Made by a program: the position numbers and the translations under genes
Part shown: positions 29,676 through 37,345 of the stretch, one piece after another
Numbering within the stretch: the first letter of the stretch is position 1
Layout of the letters: each line of letters starts with the position of its first letter
Assembly: GCF_008329905.1 (NCBI RefSeq)
Contig: NZ_CP032155.1
Coordinates: 2,232,001 to 2,296,000 of the forward strand
DNA: 64,000 bases
Origin: Mycobacterium sp. ELW1
GTDB taxonomy: Bacteria > Actinomycetota > Actinomycetes > Mycobacteriales > Mycobacteriaceae
Direction of reading: 5' to 3'
The notes under the pieces: generated by a model
Seen by the model: the letters and a program-made list of their open reading frames with translations, nothing else
Databases searched by the model: none
What the model was told of the DNA's origin: nothing

Positions 29676-31604
29676 GTGTCCGGCCGGGCCCTACTCGATA
29701 CGCTGGAGACACCCGAGGGCCCCCTCGAAGCACCACCCGACCAGGAGATTCCCATCAGCAGCTTCGCCGACAAGACGTTCACCGCGCCGGCGCAGATTCG
29801 GAACTTCTGCATCATCGCGCACATCGATCATGGGAAGTCCACACTCGCCGACCGGATGCTCGGCATCACCGGTGTGGTCGCCGACCGCGACATGCGCGCC
29901 CAGTACCTCGACCGGATGGACATCGAGCGCGAACGCGGCATCACGATCAAGGCGCAGAACGTGCGGCTGCCCTGGAAAGTGGGGGACACCGATTACGTCC
30001 TGCACCTGATCGACACCCCGGGCCACGTTGATTTCACCTACGAGGTGTCGCGCGCGCTGGAGGCCTGCGAGGGTGCGGTGCTGCTGGTGGACGCCGCGCA
30101 GGGCATCGAGGCGCAGACGCTGGCCAACCTCTACCTGGCGCTGGACCGCGATCTGACGATCATCCCGGTGCTCAACAAGATCGACCTGCCCGCTGCCGAC
30201 CCCGATCGGTATGCCGGCGAGATCGCCCACATCATCGGCTGCGAGCCCGATGACGTGCTGCGGGTGTCCGGCAAGACCGGTGAGGGTGTCGCCTCGCTTC
30301 TCGACGAGGTGGTCCGGCTGATCCCCGCACCGGTCGGGGACGCCGACGCTCCCGCGCGGGCGATGATCTTCGACTCGGTCTACGACATCTATCGCGGCGT
30401 CGTGACGTATGTCCGAGTGGTCGATGGCAAGCTCAACCCGCGCGAGCGGATCAAGATGATGTCCACCGGCGCCACGCACGAACTGCTCGAGGTCGGCATC
30501 GTCTCGCCCGAACCAAAACCCAGTGACGGCCTGGGCGTCGGCGAGGTCGGCTACCTCATCACCGGGGTGAAGGACGTCCGTCAGTCCAAGGTCGGTGACA
30601 CGGTGACGACGGCCCGGCACGGCGCCACCGAGGCGCTGACCGGCTATCGTGAACCCAAACCGATGGTCTATTCCGGCCTGTATCCGGTCGACGGCTCCGA
30701 CTACCCGAACCTTCGTGAGGCCCTGGACAAGCTGCAGCTCAACGATGCGGCGCTGACCTACGAGCCGGAGACGTCGGTGGCGCTGGGCTTCGGGTTCCGC
30801 TGCGGCTTCCTCGGTTTGCTGCACATGGAGATCACCCGGGAACGTCTCGAGCGCGAGTTCGACCTCGACCTGATCTCCACCTCGCCGAACGTCGTGTACC
30901 GGGTGATCAAGGACGACGGCAGCGAACTCATCGTGACCAACCCGTCGGACTGGCCGGAGGGCAAGGTCCGCGAGGTCTACGAGCCGGTGGTGAAGACCAC
31001 CATCATCTCGCCGAGCGAGTTCATCGGCACCATCATGGAGTTGTGCCAGTCGCGGCGCGGCGAACTCGGTGGCATGGACTATCTGTCGCCCGAACGTGTC
31101 GAGCTGCGCTACACGATGCCGCTGGGCGAGATCATTTTCGACTTCTTCGATTCGCTGAAATCGCGTACCCGCGGCTATGCCAGCCTGGACTACGAGGAGT
31201 CCGGCGAGCAGGAAGCCGCGCTGGTCAAGGTGGACATCCTGCTGCAGGGTGAGGCCGTCGATGCGTTCAGCGCGATCGTGCACAAGGATTCGGCCCAGGC
31301 GTACGGCAACAAGATGACCACCAAGCTCAAGGAGCTGATCCCGCGCCAGCAGTTCGAGGTGCCGGTGCAGGCTGCTGTCGGATCGAAAATCATTGCCCGC
31401 GAGAACATCCGGGCGATCCGCAAAGACGTGCTCGCGAAGTGCTACGGCGGTGACATCACCCGTAAGCGCAAGCTGCTGGAGAAGCAGAAAGAGGGCAAGA
31501 AGCGGATGAAGACCATCGGGCGGGTCGACGTGCCTCAGGAGGCTTTCGTCGCCGCGCTGTCCACCGACGGCGGCGACAAGGCCGGCGACAAGGCAAAGAA
31601 GTAG
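29676..31604 (+). CDS. lepA: Elongation factor 4 (LepA)
   Basis: A 642-residue translational GTPase: G1 [14 protein letters not shown], switch region [15 protein letters not shown]3 [11 protein letters not shown]4 VLNKIDLP, followed by domain II and the LepA-specific C-terminal domain ([31 protein letters not shown]). EF4 back-translocates or remobilises stalled ribosomes. The GTG at 29676 gives an N-terminal extension of about 28 residues before ISSFADKTF, similar in length to the mycobacterial orthologue. The upstream in-frame opening to 28848 is fortuitous. Confidence 0.96.
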   Translation: MSGRALLDTLETPEGPLEAPPDQEIPISSFADKTFTAPAQIRNFCIIAHIDHGKSTLADRMLGITGVVADRDMRAQYLDRMDIERERGITIKAQNVRLPWKVGDTDYVLHLIDTPGHVDFTYEVSRALEACEGAVLLVDAAQGIEAQTLANLYLALDRDLTIIPVLNKIDLPAADPDRYAGEIAHIIGCEPDDVLRVSGKTGEGVASLLDEVVRLIPAPVGDADAPARAMIFDSVYDIYRGVVTYVRVVDGKLNPRERIKMMSTGATHELLEVGIVSPEPKPSDGLGVGEVGYLITGVKDVRQSKVGDTVTTARHGATEALTGYREPKPMVYSGLYPVDGSDYPNLREALDKLQLNDAALTYEPETSVALGFGFRCGFLGLLHMEITRERLEREFDLDLISTSPNVVYRVIKDDGSELIVTNPSDWPEGKVREVYEPVVKTTIISPSEFIGTIMELCQSRRGELGGMDYLSPERVELRYTMPLGEIIFDFFDSLKSRTRGYASLDYEESGEQEAALVKVDILLQGEAVDAFSAIVHKDSAQAYGNKMTTKLKELIPRQQFEVPVQAAVGSKIIARENIRAIRKDVLAKCYGGDITRKRKLLEKQKEGKKRMKTIGRVDVPQEAFVAALSTDGGDKAGDKAKK

Positions 31605-31675
31605 GGGATTTCATCACACGCGACCATCATGTCGTTCGGGGGCGATCGATTGCTGGTGCCGTAGTCGGTATCGCC

Positions 31676-32362
31676 GTGCTCACGGGCTGTGCGAGCACGG
31701 TCGACGGTTCTGCGGCGCGCCAGGACCAGAGCGTTGTCCTGCGTGATCTCGCCGAGGTGTTGCCCACTGGTGCGGAGGTCAGCCGGGCAGCGGGAAATCC
31801 GTTGTCCGACAGCGAACCTCCAACCGTCGGTGGGATCGATGTCCTGCCCAACGGAATTCGCGACAACGCCGCCGCCGATCCCATCGACTGTCTTGGACCT
31901 GCCACGCCCTTCATGCGCGTGGTGTACGAGGTGGGTGACGTGCGCCGGGCCGCCTGGCAGGAGTTCTCGAACTTCGGTGGCGGCCAAACCGTTTCCAGCG
32001 TGGACGCCGGTGTCGTCCAATTTGCATCCGATGCCGAAGCGCAACGGATGTTCGGTGCATTCGTCAGCCAATGGAAGGCATGCGAAGGCAAAACGGTGCG
32101 CTCCGCTCTGCCCGGCCCGGCCGGCGCCGAGATGCGTCAGAAGGTCACCGACGTGAGGGTCGATGGTCCGGTGTTGTCGGCGACGGTGATCAACTCCGAC
32201 AACCAGTCGGACGCGTCGTTCCCCACCGAGCGGGCCATCGGGATGGCGGCCGATTGCGTGGTCGACGTGGACGCTGCGGTCACCGGCGGCCAGCGGCGGC
32301 CTTCGGGCCGCGCCGTGAGCTTGGCCGGAACCATGCTGGACAAGGTCACCCACGGACGATGA
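31676..32362 (+). CDS. LppR-like sensor-domain lipoprotein, leader out of frame
   Basis: The mature part is clear: a lipobox LTGC followed by about 220 residues of the extracytoplasmic sensor-domain type (PknH C-terminal-like; conserved DCLGPATPFMRVVYE, WKACEGKT, ADCVVDVD), sharing architecture with the next gene. The only start in frame is GTG 31676, giving just three residues before the cysteine, too short for export. An ATG at 31629 in another frame would give a proper leader (MSFGG..SIAGAVVGIAVLTGC) if the five-G run at 31638-31642 had six. So the gene is probably broken by a 1-base loss, or miscalled. Confidence 0.7.
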   Translation: MLTGCASTVDGSAARQDQSVVLRDLAEVLPTGAEVSRAAGNPLSDSEPPTVGGIDVLPNGIRDNAAADPIDCLGPATPFMRVVYEVGDVRRAAWQEFSNFGGGQTVSSVDAGVVQFASDAEAQRMFGAFVSQWKACEGKTVRSALPGPAGAEMRQKVTDVRVDGPVLSATVINSDNQSDASFPTERAIGMAADCVVDVDAAVTGGQRRPSGRAVSLAGTMLDKVTHGR

Positions 32363-32410
32363 TCCGTAGTTGAGCCACCCGATCGGGCCACCGGGGGCAC
32401 AATATCGTGC

Positions 32411-33112
32411 GTGAGCCGCGTGCCCGTGTTCTGCGCCGCCGTCCTGTTCAGCGCGCTGCTGTCCGGATGTGAGTCCACCGTCGGGGGAACGGCGCTGCGC
32501 GGCCAGAGCGCCGGCCCCGCGTCCTTCGACGTCCCCACCCTCACGGAGTCCGACCTCGACCGGGTGCTGCTCACCCCGGGTGAGGTCAACGGCATCATGG
32601 GTGCCACCGGAATCCGGATGACCGCGTCCTCGCAGAACATGAGCGACAACTCCGACGGAGTGTCGGACGTCGACTGCCTCGGGGCGATCTACGGCGCCGA
32701 ACAGATGGTCTACCAGGGCAGCGACTGGTCCGCGGTCCGCGACCAGGTGCTCCAGGAACCCACGACCGATAATGCGCACTGGGTCGAGCAGATCGCGGTG
32801 CTGTACCCGTCGACCGCGAAGGCGACGGCGTTTGTCGAGAAGTCCCGCACCACGTGGCAGAAGTGCGGCGGCACATCGATCGACATCGACAATTCCGACG
32901 TGCACTCGACCTGGAAGATCGACACTGCGGATGTGAGTGGCGACATCCTGACCCAGGTCTCCACCCAGCGCAACGCCGGCGGATGGGGCTGCCAGCACGC
33001 ACTGACCTCAGCGTCCAACGTGGTTGTCGAAGCCTGGGCGTGTAGTAATTCCATCGCCGACGAAGCCAGGGCCATCGCTGCGGATATGGTCAAGAACGCG
33101 GCAAAGAAGTAA
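32411..33112 (+). CDS. LppR-like sensor-domain lipoprotein
   Basis: A 233-residue lipoprotein: signal peptide with lipobox LLSGC (Cys about residue 19), then CESTVGGTALRGQ and a sensor domain with DVDCLGAIYGAEQMVY, a central KCGGTSIDI and WGCQHALTSASNVVVEAWACSN (cysteines likely in disulfides). This domain resembles the PknH extracellular domain. GTG start at 32411. Tandem paralogue of the preceding gene; position matches lppR (Rv2403c) after lepA. Confidence 0.82.
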   Translation: MSRVPVFCAAVLFSALLSGCESTVGGTALRGQSAGPASFDVPTLTESDLDRVLLTPGEVNGIMGATGIRMTASSQNMSDNSDGVSDVDCLGAIYGAEQMVYQGSDWSAVRDQVLQEPTTDNAHWVEQIAVLYPSTAKATAFVEKSRTTWQKCGGTSIDIDNSDVHSTWKIDTADVSGDILTQVSTQRNAGGWGCQHALTSASNVVVEAWACSNSIADEARAIAADMVKNAAKK

Positions 33113-33123
33113 CCGCCGCCTTC

Positions 33124-33411
33124 TCAAAATCGATGTGCAGCACCCAGATTCGGCTCGAAGAGGTTCGCCCGCGCGGCGAGCAGATCAGCCCACGCGTCGA
33201 AGGCCTCCGCCTCGAAGGGCACCGAGTCGCCCGGCGATCCGGCGATCGCCACCAATGCTCGGGCGATGCTGCCGATTCCGACACCGGTCCGATGTACGAC
33301 GGCCACGAGTTCGGCGAATGCGTCGCGCTCCGAACACCCTCGCAGACCCACCAGAATGCCGGTGGCCAGATCGATGACACGACGGGGCGTTTCGCCGGGG
33401 CGATGGTTCAT
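33124..33411 (-). CDS. ANTAR domain-containing protein
   Basis: A 95-residue protein that is essentially one ANTAR RNA-binding domain: RRVIDLATGILVGLRGCSERDAFAELVAVVHRTGVGIGSIARALVAIA (shown here in parts: VIDLATGILVGLRGCS, AFAELV, IGSIARALV). ANTAR proteins act as antiterminators on nascent RNA, normally controlled by a sensor domain that is missing here. The start is uncertain: 33411 (95 residues) or 33453 (109 residues); longer versions run into the opposite gene. Targets unknown. Confidence 0.6.
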   Translation of the reverse strand: MNHRPGETPRRVIDLATGILVGLRGCSERDAFAELVAVVHRTGVGIGSIARALVAIAGSPGDSVPFEAEAFDAWADLLAARANLFEPNLGAAHRF

Positions 33412-33502
33412 GGCAGTGATGTTCCGCAGCGCAGGCCACCTCGGACAAGACATCGGAGCATCGTGATCCTGAGGTGGCACGCCCACCGGGCACTGCCGCA
33501 CA

Positions 33503-34510
33503 ATGGCTCTCGTGCTTCCCGTACTCGACCTGACCGATGCCGAGCGCGATCCCACGGGGTTTCGTTCCCGGCTGCGTGAGGCCGCGCACGGCATCGGGTT
33601 CTTCTATCTGGTCGGGCACGGGGTGTCCGATGCTCAGGTCGACGAGGTGCTGGCGCTGGCGCGGGCGTTCTTCGCGCTTCCGCTGGAGGTTAAGAATGAG
33701 GTCAGCCAGCTGAAAAGCCCCCAGTTCCGCGGTTATTCGCGGGCCGGGGGAGAGCTGACCAATGGCACGATGGACTGGCGCGAGCAGATCGATATCGGGC
33801 CCGAACGCCCCGCCATCGATGGGGCGAGCGGTTATTGGCGACTTCAGGGGCCCAACTTGTGGCCGACCAGGCCGGAGGGGTTCCGCGCCGCCTTCGAACG
33901 CTGGGACGCGGCGCTGTCCGAGGTGGGCTTGCGGTTGCTGCGGCAGTGGGCTGTCTCGCTGGGCGCTGCCGAATCGACCTTCGATGCCGCATTCGCCGAC
34001 AGGCCCGCCACTCTGATCAAGGTCGTTCACTACCCGGGGCGTGACGACTACGTGCAAGGCGTTGGCGCACACAAGGATTCCGGGGTGCTGACGTTGTTGC
34101 TGCTCGAGCCGGACTCGACCGGGTTGCAGGTGGAACTGGCCGACGGGCAGTGGCTCGATGTACCACCGATGGCGGGTGCATTCGTGGTCAACATCGGCGA
34201 GTTGCTCGAGGTGGCCACGGGGGGATACCTGCGTGCCACTCGGCATCGCGTCGTGTCGCCGCGGCCCGGCACCGATCGGGTGTCGATTCCGTATTTCGTC
34301 AACCCGGCACTGGATGCCACGATCCCGATCATCGCCCTGCCGCCCGAACTGGCGACCCGATCGCGCGGGGTGACAGCCGATCCGGACAACCCGATCTTCG
34401 ACACCTACGGCGAGAACGCCTGGAAGTCGCGCACGCGTGCCCACCCCGACGTCGCAGCGCTGCATCACGCCGATCTCGTCGGCCCGGCCTTTCGGCCGTT
34501 GGTCAGCTAG
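33503..34510 (+). CDS. Isopenicillin N synthase-like 2-oxoglutarate/Fe(II) oxygenase
   Basis: A 335-residue non-haem iron oxygenase: N-terminal DIOX domain (VLDLTDAERDP, GFFYLVGHGVSDAQVDEVL), iron ligands H-x-D in GVGAHKDSGVLTLLL and distal His in LRATRHRVVSP, and the 2-oxoglutarate RxS in RVSIPYFVNP. Family members hydroxylate or desaturate small molecules; substrate unknown. The TAG stop (34508-34510) lies inside the GCTAGC target duplication of the IS481 element that follows, so the gene is intact. Confidence 0.87.
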   Translation: MALVLPVLDLTDAERDPTGFRSRLREAAHGIGFFYLVGHGVSDAQVDEVLALARAFFALPLEVKNEVSQLKSPQFRGYSRAGGELTNGTMDWREQIDIGPERPAIDGASGYWRLQGPNLWPTRPEGFRAAFERWDAALSEVGLRLLRQWAVSLGAAESTFDAAFADRPATLIKVVHYPGRDDYVQGVGAHKDSGVLTLLLLEPDSTGLQVELADGQWLDVPPMAGAFVVNIGELLEVATGGYLRATRHRVVSPRPGTDRVSIPYFVNPALDATIPIIALPPELATRSRGVTADPDNPIFDTYGENAWKSRTRAHPDVAALHHADLVGPAFRPLVS

Positions 34511-34511
34511 C
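34506..34511 (+). repeat. Left 6-bp target site duplication (GCTAGC)
   Basis: GCTAGC directly abuts the left inverted repeat and recurs at 35602-35607. It fits the NCTAGN target known for IS481. Confidence 0.85.
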
Positions 34512-35601
34512 TGTACTGACCACGGACGTTAAGTACGGCGTGGCGTAGTGACATGACGAAGACCTCCGAGTGAAGTGCGAGCTGCTTAAGGAACGCACCA
34601 ACTCACTCCGGAGGTCTTCATGGTCCACCGTAATGCCCCCTTGTCCGAAACCGGTCGTCTGCGGCTGGCACGTTGCGTTGTCGAGGATGGCTGGACGCTG
34701 CGACGGGCGGCCGAGCGGTTCCAGGTTGCGGTCACTACCGCTGCGCGCTGGGCCCGCCGCTACCGCGAACTAGGCGAAGCCGGCATGGCCGACCGCAGCT
34801 CACGCCCACATCACAGCCCTAATCAAACCCCCACACGCACCGAGCGGCGCATCATTAAAGTCCGAGTACTTCGACGTTGGGGACCGGCTCGCATTGCTTA
34901 TCTGCTGGGACTGAATGTCTCGACTGTCCACAACGTGTTGAGGCGCTACGGCCTAGCCAAGCTGCGGTGGCTGGACCGGCCCACCGGGCGAGTTATCCGG
35001 CGGATGGAGTCAGCCAGCCCCGGCGACCTGGTGCATGTCGATGTCAAGAAGGTAGGCAAGATCCCGGCTGGCGGCGGATGGCGCATGTTGGGCCGCAGCG
35101 CAGGAAATCATCACTCCCGCAAGGACAGAAGCATAGGAACTGGCAGCGACCGTTCCGGGCGGCGTGGTTATCACTTCTTGCACACCGCCATCGACGCTCA
35201 CTCCCGGCTGGCCTACTCCGAACTGCTAATCGACGAACGCAAAGACACAGCTGCTGACTTCTGGCAAAGGGCTAACGAATGGTTCAACGCATGCGGCTTC
35301 ACCGTACGGAAAGTGTTGACAGACAACGGCTCCTGTTACCGATCCCACTCATTCCGAGATGCACTCGGGCAGATCGAACATCGTCGAACCAAACCCTATC
35401 GACCCCAGACGAACGGCAAGGTGGAGCGATTCCACCGAACCCTTGCCGATGAATGGGCATATGCGCGGCTCTACACCAGCGACGCCGAACGGTGCGCGGA
35501 GTTCCCTCGCTGGCTGCATACCTACAATCACCATCGCGGCCACACCGCACTCGGCGGCCAACCACCCGCCACCCGCGTACCTAACCTCTCAGGTCAGTAC
35601 A
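34512..35601 (+). mobile_element. IS481-family insertion sequence, complete, 1090 bp
   Basis: Bounded by terminal inverted repeats: TGTACTGACC at 34512-34521 and its complement at 35592-35601, with further partial identity inward to about 26 bp (shared GTTA and GTACG blocks). A 6-bp target duplication flanks it. It carries one DDE transposase gene and a strong hairpin over the transposase ribosome site. It sits exactly between the stop codons of two convergent host genes. Both ends and the gene look intact, so it may be active. Confidence 0.92.
34558..34619 (+). promoter_or_regulatory. Hairpin hiding the transposase ribosome-binding site
   Basis: GAAGACCTCCGAGTGA (34558-34573) pairs with TCACTCCGGAGGTCTTC (34603-34619) with one unpaired base; inner GTGCG and CGCAC can extend the stem. 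The right arm contains GGAGG (34610-34614), the ribosome site of the ATG at 34620. Transcripts entering from outside would fold and block translation, as in other insertion sequences. Confidence 0.7.
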
Positions 35602-35606
35602 GCTAG
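34620..35606 (+). CDS. IS481 family transposase
   Basis: A 328-residue DDE transposase: N-terminal helix-turn-helix (TGRLRLARCVVEDGWTLRRA), second HTH (RWGPARIAYLLGLNVSTVHN), then the integrase core with first Asp in DLVHVDVKKVGKI, second Asp in VLTDNGSCYRS and the catalytic Glu in RPQTNGKVERFHRTL, ending WLHTYNHHRGHTALGGQPP. The reading frame is not closed within the element: the last Ser codon spans the element end and the TAG stop (35604-35606) belongs to the target duplication. Confidence 0.95.
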   Translation: MVHRNAPLSETGRLRLARCVVEDGWTLRRAAERFQVAVTTAARWARRYRELGEAGMADRSSRPHHSPNQTPTRTERRIIKVRVLRRWGPARIAYLLGLNVSTVHNVLRRYGLAKLRWLDRPTGRVIRRMESASPGDLVHVDVKKVGKIPAGGGWRMLGRSAGNHHSRKDRSIGTGSDRSGRRGYHFLHTAIDAHSRLAYSELLIDERKDTAADFWQRANEWFNACGFTVRKVLTDNGSCYRSHSFRDALGQIEHRRTKPYRPQTNGKVERFHRTLADEWAYARLYTSDAERCAEFPRWLHTYNHHRGHTALGGQPPATRVPNLSGQYS

Positions 35607-36810
35607 CCCGGCGGCCGACGAGGAAGGCAGCCAACGCCAGCACCGCCAGCGTCACCATCACGATTGCCAGCGGCAGGGCGGTGTGCTCCCCGCCCAGGCT
35701 GACCAGCGGTGAGACGGCGGCGCCGAGTCCGAATTGCAGCGCGCCGAGGCCGGCCGACCCCGTGCCGGCCGCGCGGGGGACGGCGGCCAGGGCCAGCGCG
35801 GTGGCATTGCCGAGGATCAGGCCCTGGGATGCGACGGCCACGAAGATCGGGATGGGAATCAACCATGCCGGTGCCCCGGTGAGGACCAGGCCGAGGAGGA
35901 CCAGCGTGGCGGCCATGGTCAGGCCCAGGCCCACACCCAGCAGCTTCGCGGTGGCGATTCGCTGGTTCAGCCGCGCCGACAGCGCGCTGACGCTGACGAT
36001 GCCCAGTGCGTTGATGCCGAACGCGACGCCGTACTGCGTCGGGGTGAGCCCGACCATCACCTGGTAGACGAACGGTGAGGCCGAGATGTAGGCCATCATC
36101 ACGGAGAAGCCGAATGCGAAGGCCAGCGTGTTGGCGATATAGGCCCGGGATCGTAGTGCTGTCCACGGTGAGATGCCCTGCGCAGCATCAGCTTTCAGTT
36201 CGGCTCGGCGATGAGCGGGGTGTGACTCGCGCACCACGGCCACGGTTGCGACCAGCATGGCCACCGTGAGGCCGCAGACCACCCAGAGGATGCCGCGCCA
36301 GCCGACCGGGCCGACCAGCAGTCCGCCGGCGAACGGTGCGACCACCGGCGCCACGCCGCCGACGATCATCATCAAGCTGAACGCCCGCCCGGCGCTCTTG
36401 CCGACGGCGAGGTCGGAGATCACCGCGCGACCGATGACCATGCCCGCGGCGCCGGTGAAGCCCTGAGCGAACCGGGCCGCGATGAGGATGGCGATGTTCG
36501 GGGCGGTGGCGGCGACGACGCTGGCCAGCACGCATAGCAGCGCGCCGACGATCAGCGGGTTGCGCCGGCCGAGCCGATCAGACAGGGGGCCGAACAGCAA
36601 TTGCCCGAACGTCAGCCCGAGCAGGAACGCCGTCAGGGTCAGCTGCACGGCCGTGGCGCTGGCCTGCAGTTCGGCAGTCATTTCGGGGAAGGCGGGCAGA
36701 TAGAGGTCGGTGGCCACCGGTGCGACCGCACTGAGCAGGGCGAGTACCACCAGTAGCCACGGCGAGATCGCGGTCTCGTGGGTCTGGTCGTCCCGGGTGG
36801 CGGTCGTCAT
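35581..36810 (-). CDS. Bcr/CflA-type MFS drug exporter, C-terminus extended by the IS
   Basis: A 409-residue, 12-helix major facilitator of the DHA1 Bcr/CflA group: LYLPAFPEMTAEL after helix 1, motif A GPLSDRLGRRNPLIVG, and PRAAGTGSAGLGALQFGLGA near helix 11. Likely proton-driven export of drugs or small molecules. The host sequence ends ...GRRAS; translation then runs into the IS end and adds CTDLRG before TAG at 35581. Before insertion the TGA now at 34503-34505 would have followed AS directly. It is divergent from a MarR gene with a shared operator. Confidence 0.88.
   Translation of the reverse strand: MTTATRDDQTHETAISPWLLVVLALLSAVAPVATDLYLPAFPEMTAELQASATAVQLTLTAFLLGLTFGQLLFGPLSDRLGRRNPLIVGALLCVLASVVAATAPNIAILIAARFAQGFTGAAGMVIGRAVISDLAVGKSAGRAFSLMMIVGGVAPVVAPFAGGLLVGPVGWRGILWVVCGLTVAMLVATVAVVRESHPAHRRAELKADAAQGISPWTALRSRAYIANTLAFAFGFSVMMAYISASPFVYQVMVGLTPTQYGVAFGINALGIVSVSALSARLNQRIATAKLLGVGLGLTMAATLVLLGLVLTGAPAWLIPIPIFVAVASQGLILGNATALALAAVPRAAGTGSAGLGALQFGLGAAVSPLVSLGGEHTALPLAIVMVTLAVLALAAFLVGRRASCTDLRG
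35602..35607 (+). repeat. Right 6-bp target site duplication (GCTAGC)
   Basis: Second copy of GCTAGC, directly after the right inverted repeat. It provides the transposase stop codon. Confidence 0.85.
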
Positions 36811-36824
36811 GGAAGAACCTCATC

Positions 36825-36852
36825 TTGATAGTTATGAAGAAATAACTATCAA
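36825..36852. promoter_or_regulatory. MarR-type operator between the MFS and MarR genes
   Basis: TTGATAGTTAT (36825-36835) and ATAACTATCAA (36842-36852) form a perfect 11-bp inverted repeat around GAAGAA. An extra half site AATAACTA follows at 36855-36862. It lies 15 bases from the MFS start and 29 from the MarR start, in an AT-rich patch, so it probably binds the adjacent MarR protein and controls both genes. Confidence 0.8.
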
Positions 36853-36880
36853 AGAATAACTAATGCGCTAGGATTTGTCC

Positions 36881-37309
36881 ATGGATGGTGAGTTGGCCGA
36901 TCTCGCCGAGGCGATCATCGGAGTGGCACGGGAGCTCAAGCTCGGTGATTACGCCGATGTGGTCGAGTTGACGGCGTCGGAAGCGCACGTGATGCGCCAT
37001 ATCGACCACCATCCGGGCGTCACGCCCAGCGACCTCGCCCGGGCAACCGGCCTGCAGCGCAGCAATATGTCCACCGCGCTCAAAAGCCTGGAGAACCGGG
37101 GTTTCGTCGAACGCCGCGCCGATCCGCACGACGCCCGCGGCGTGAATCTGTATCCGACCGACCGGGCCGCCGACAACCTCAAGCGCCTACGGCGGCAATG
37201 GGCCCAGCTGATGGAAAGCGGTCTACGAGGAGATCGGCAGGGTGCGATGGCCGCCAAGACTCTCCTCGAACGGGTCGAGGCGGCTCTGATGGCCGACCGG
37301 CTGGGGTGA
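36881..37309 (+). CDS. MarR family transcriptional regulator
   Basis: A 142-residue winged-helix regulator: LTASEAHVMRHIDHHPGVTPSDLARATGLQRSNMSTALKSLE is the HTH, followed by the wing GFVERRADPHDARGVNLYPT. Divergent from the Bcr/CflA exporter with a palindromic operator between, so it is likely its local repressor, released by an exported compound. ATG 36881 is preferred over the TTG two codons upstream. Confidence 0.9.
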   Translation: MDGELADLAEAIIGVARELKLGDYADVVELTASEAHVMRHIDHHPGVTPSDLARATGLQRSNMSTALKSLENRGFVERRADPHDARGVNLYPTDRAADNLKRLRRQWAQLMESGLRGDRQGAMAAKTLLERVEAALMADRLG

Positions 37310-37345
37310 GCGCCGCGTACATCTGCCCATCTGTAGGCCATCCGC

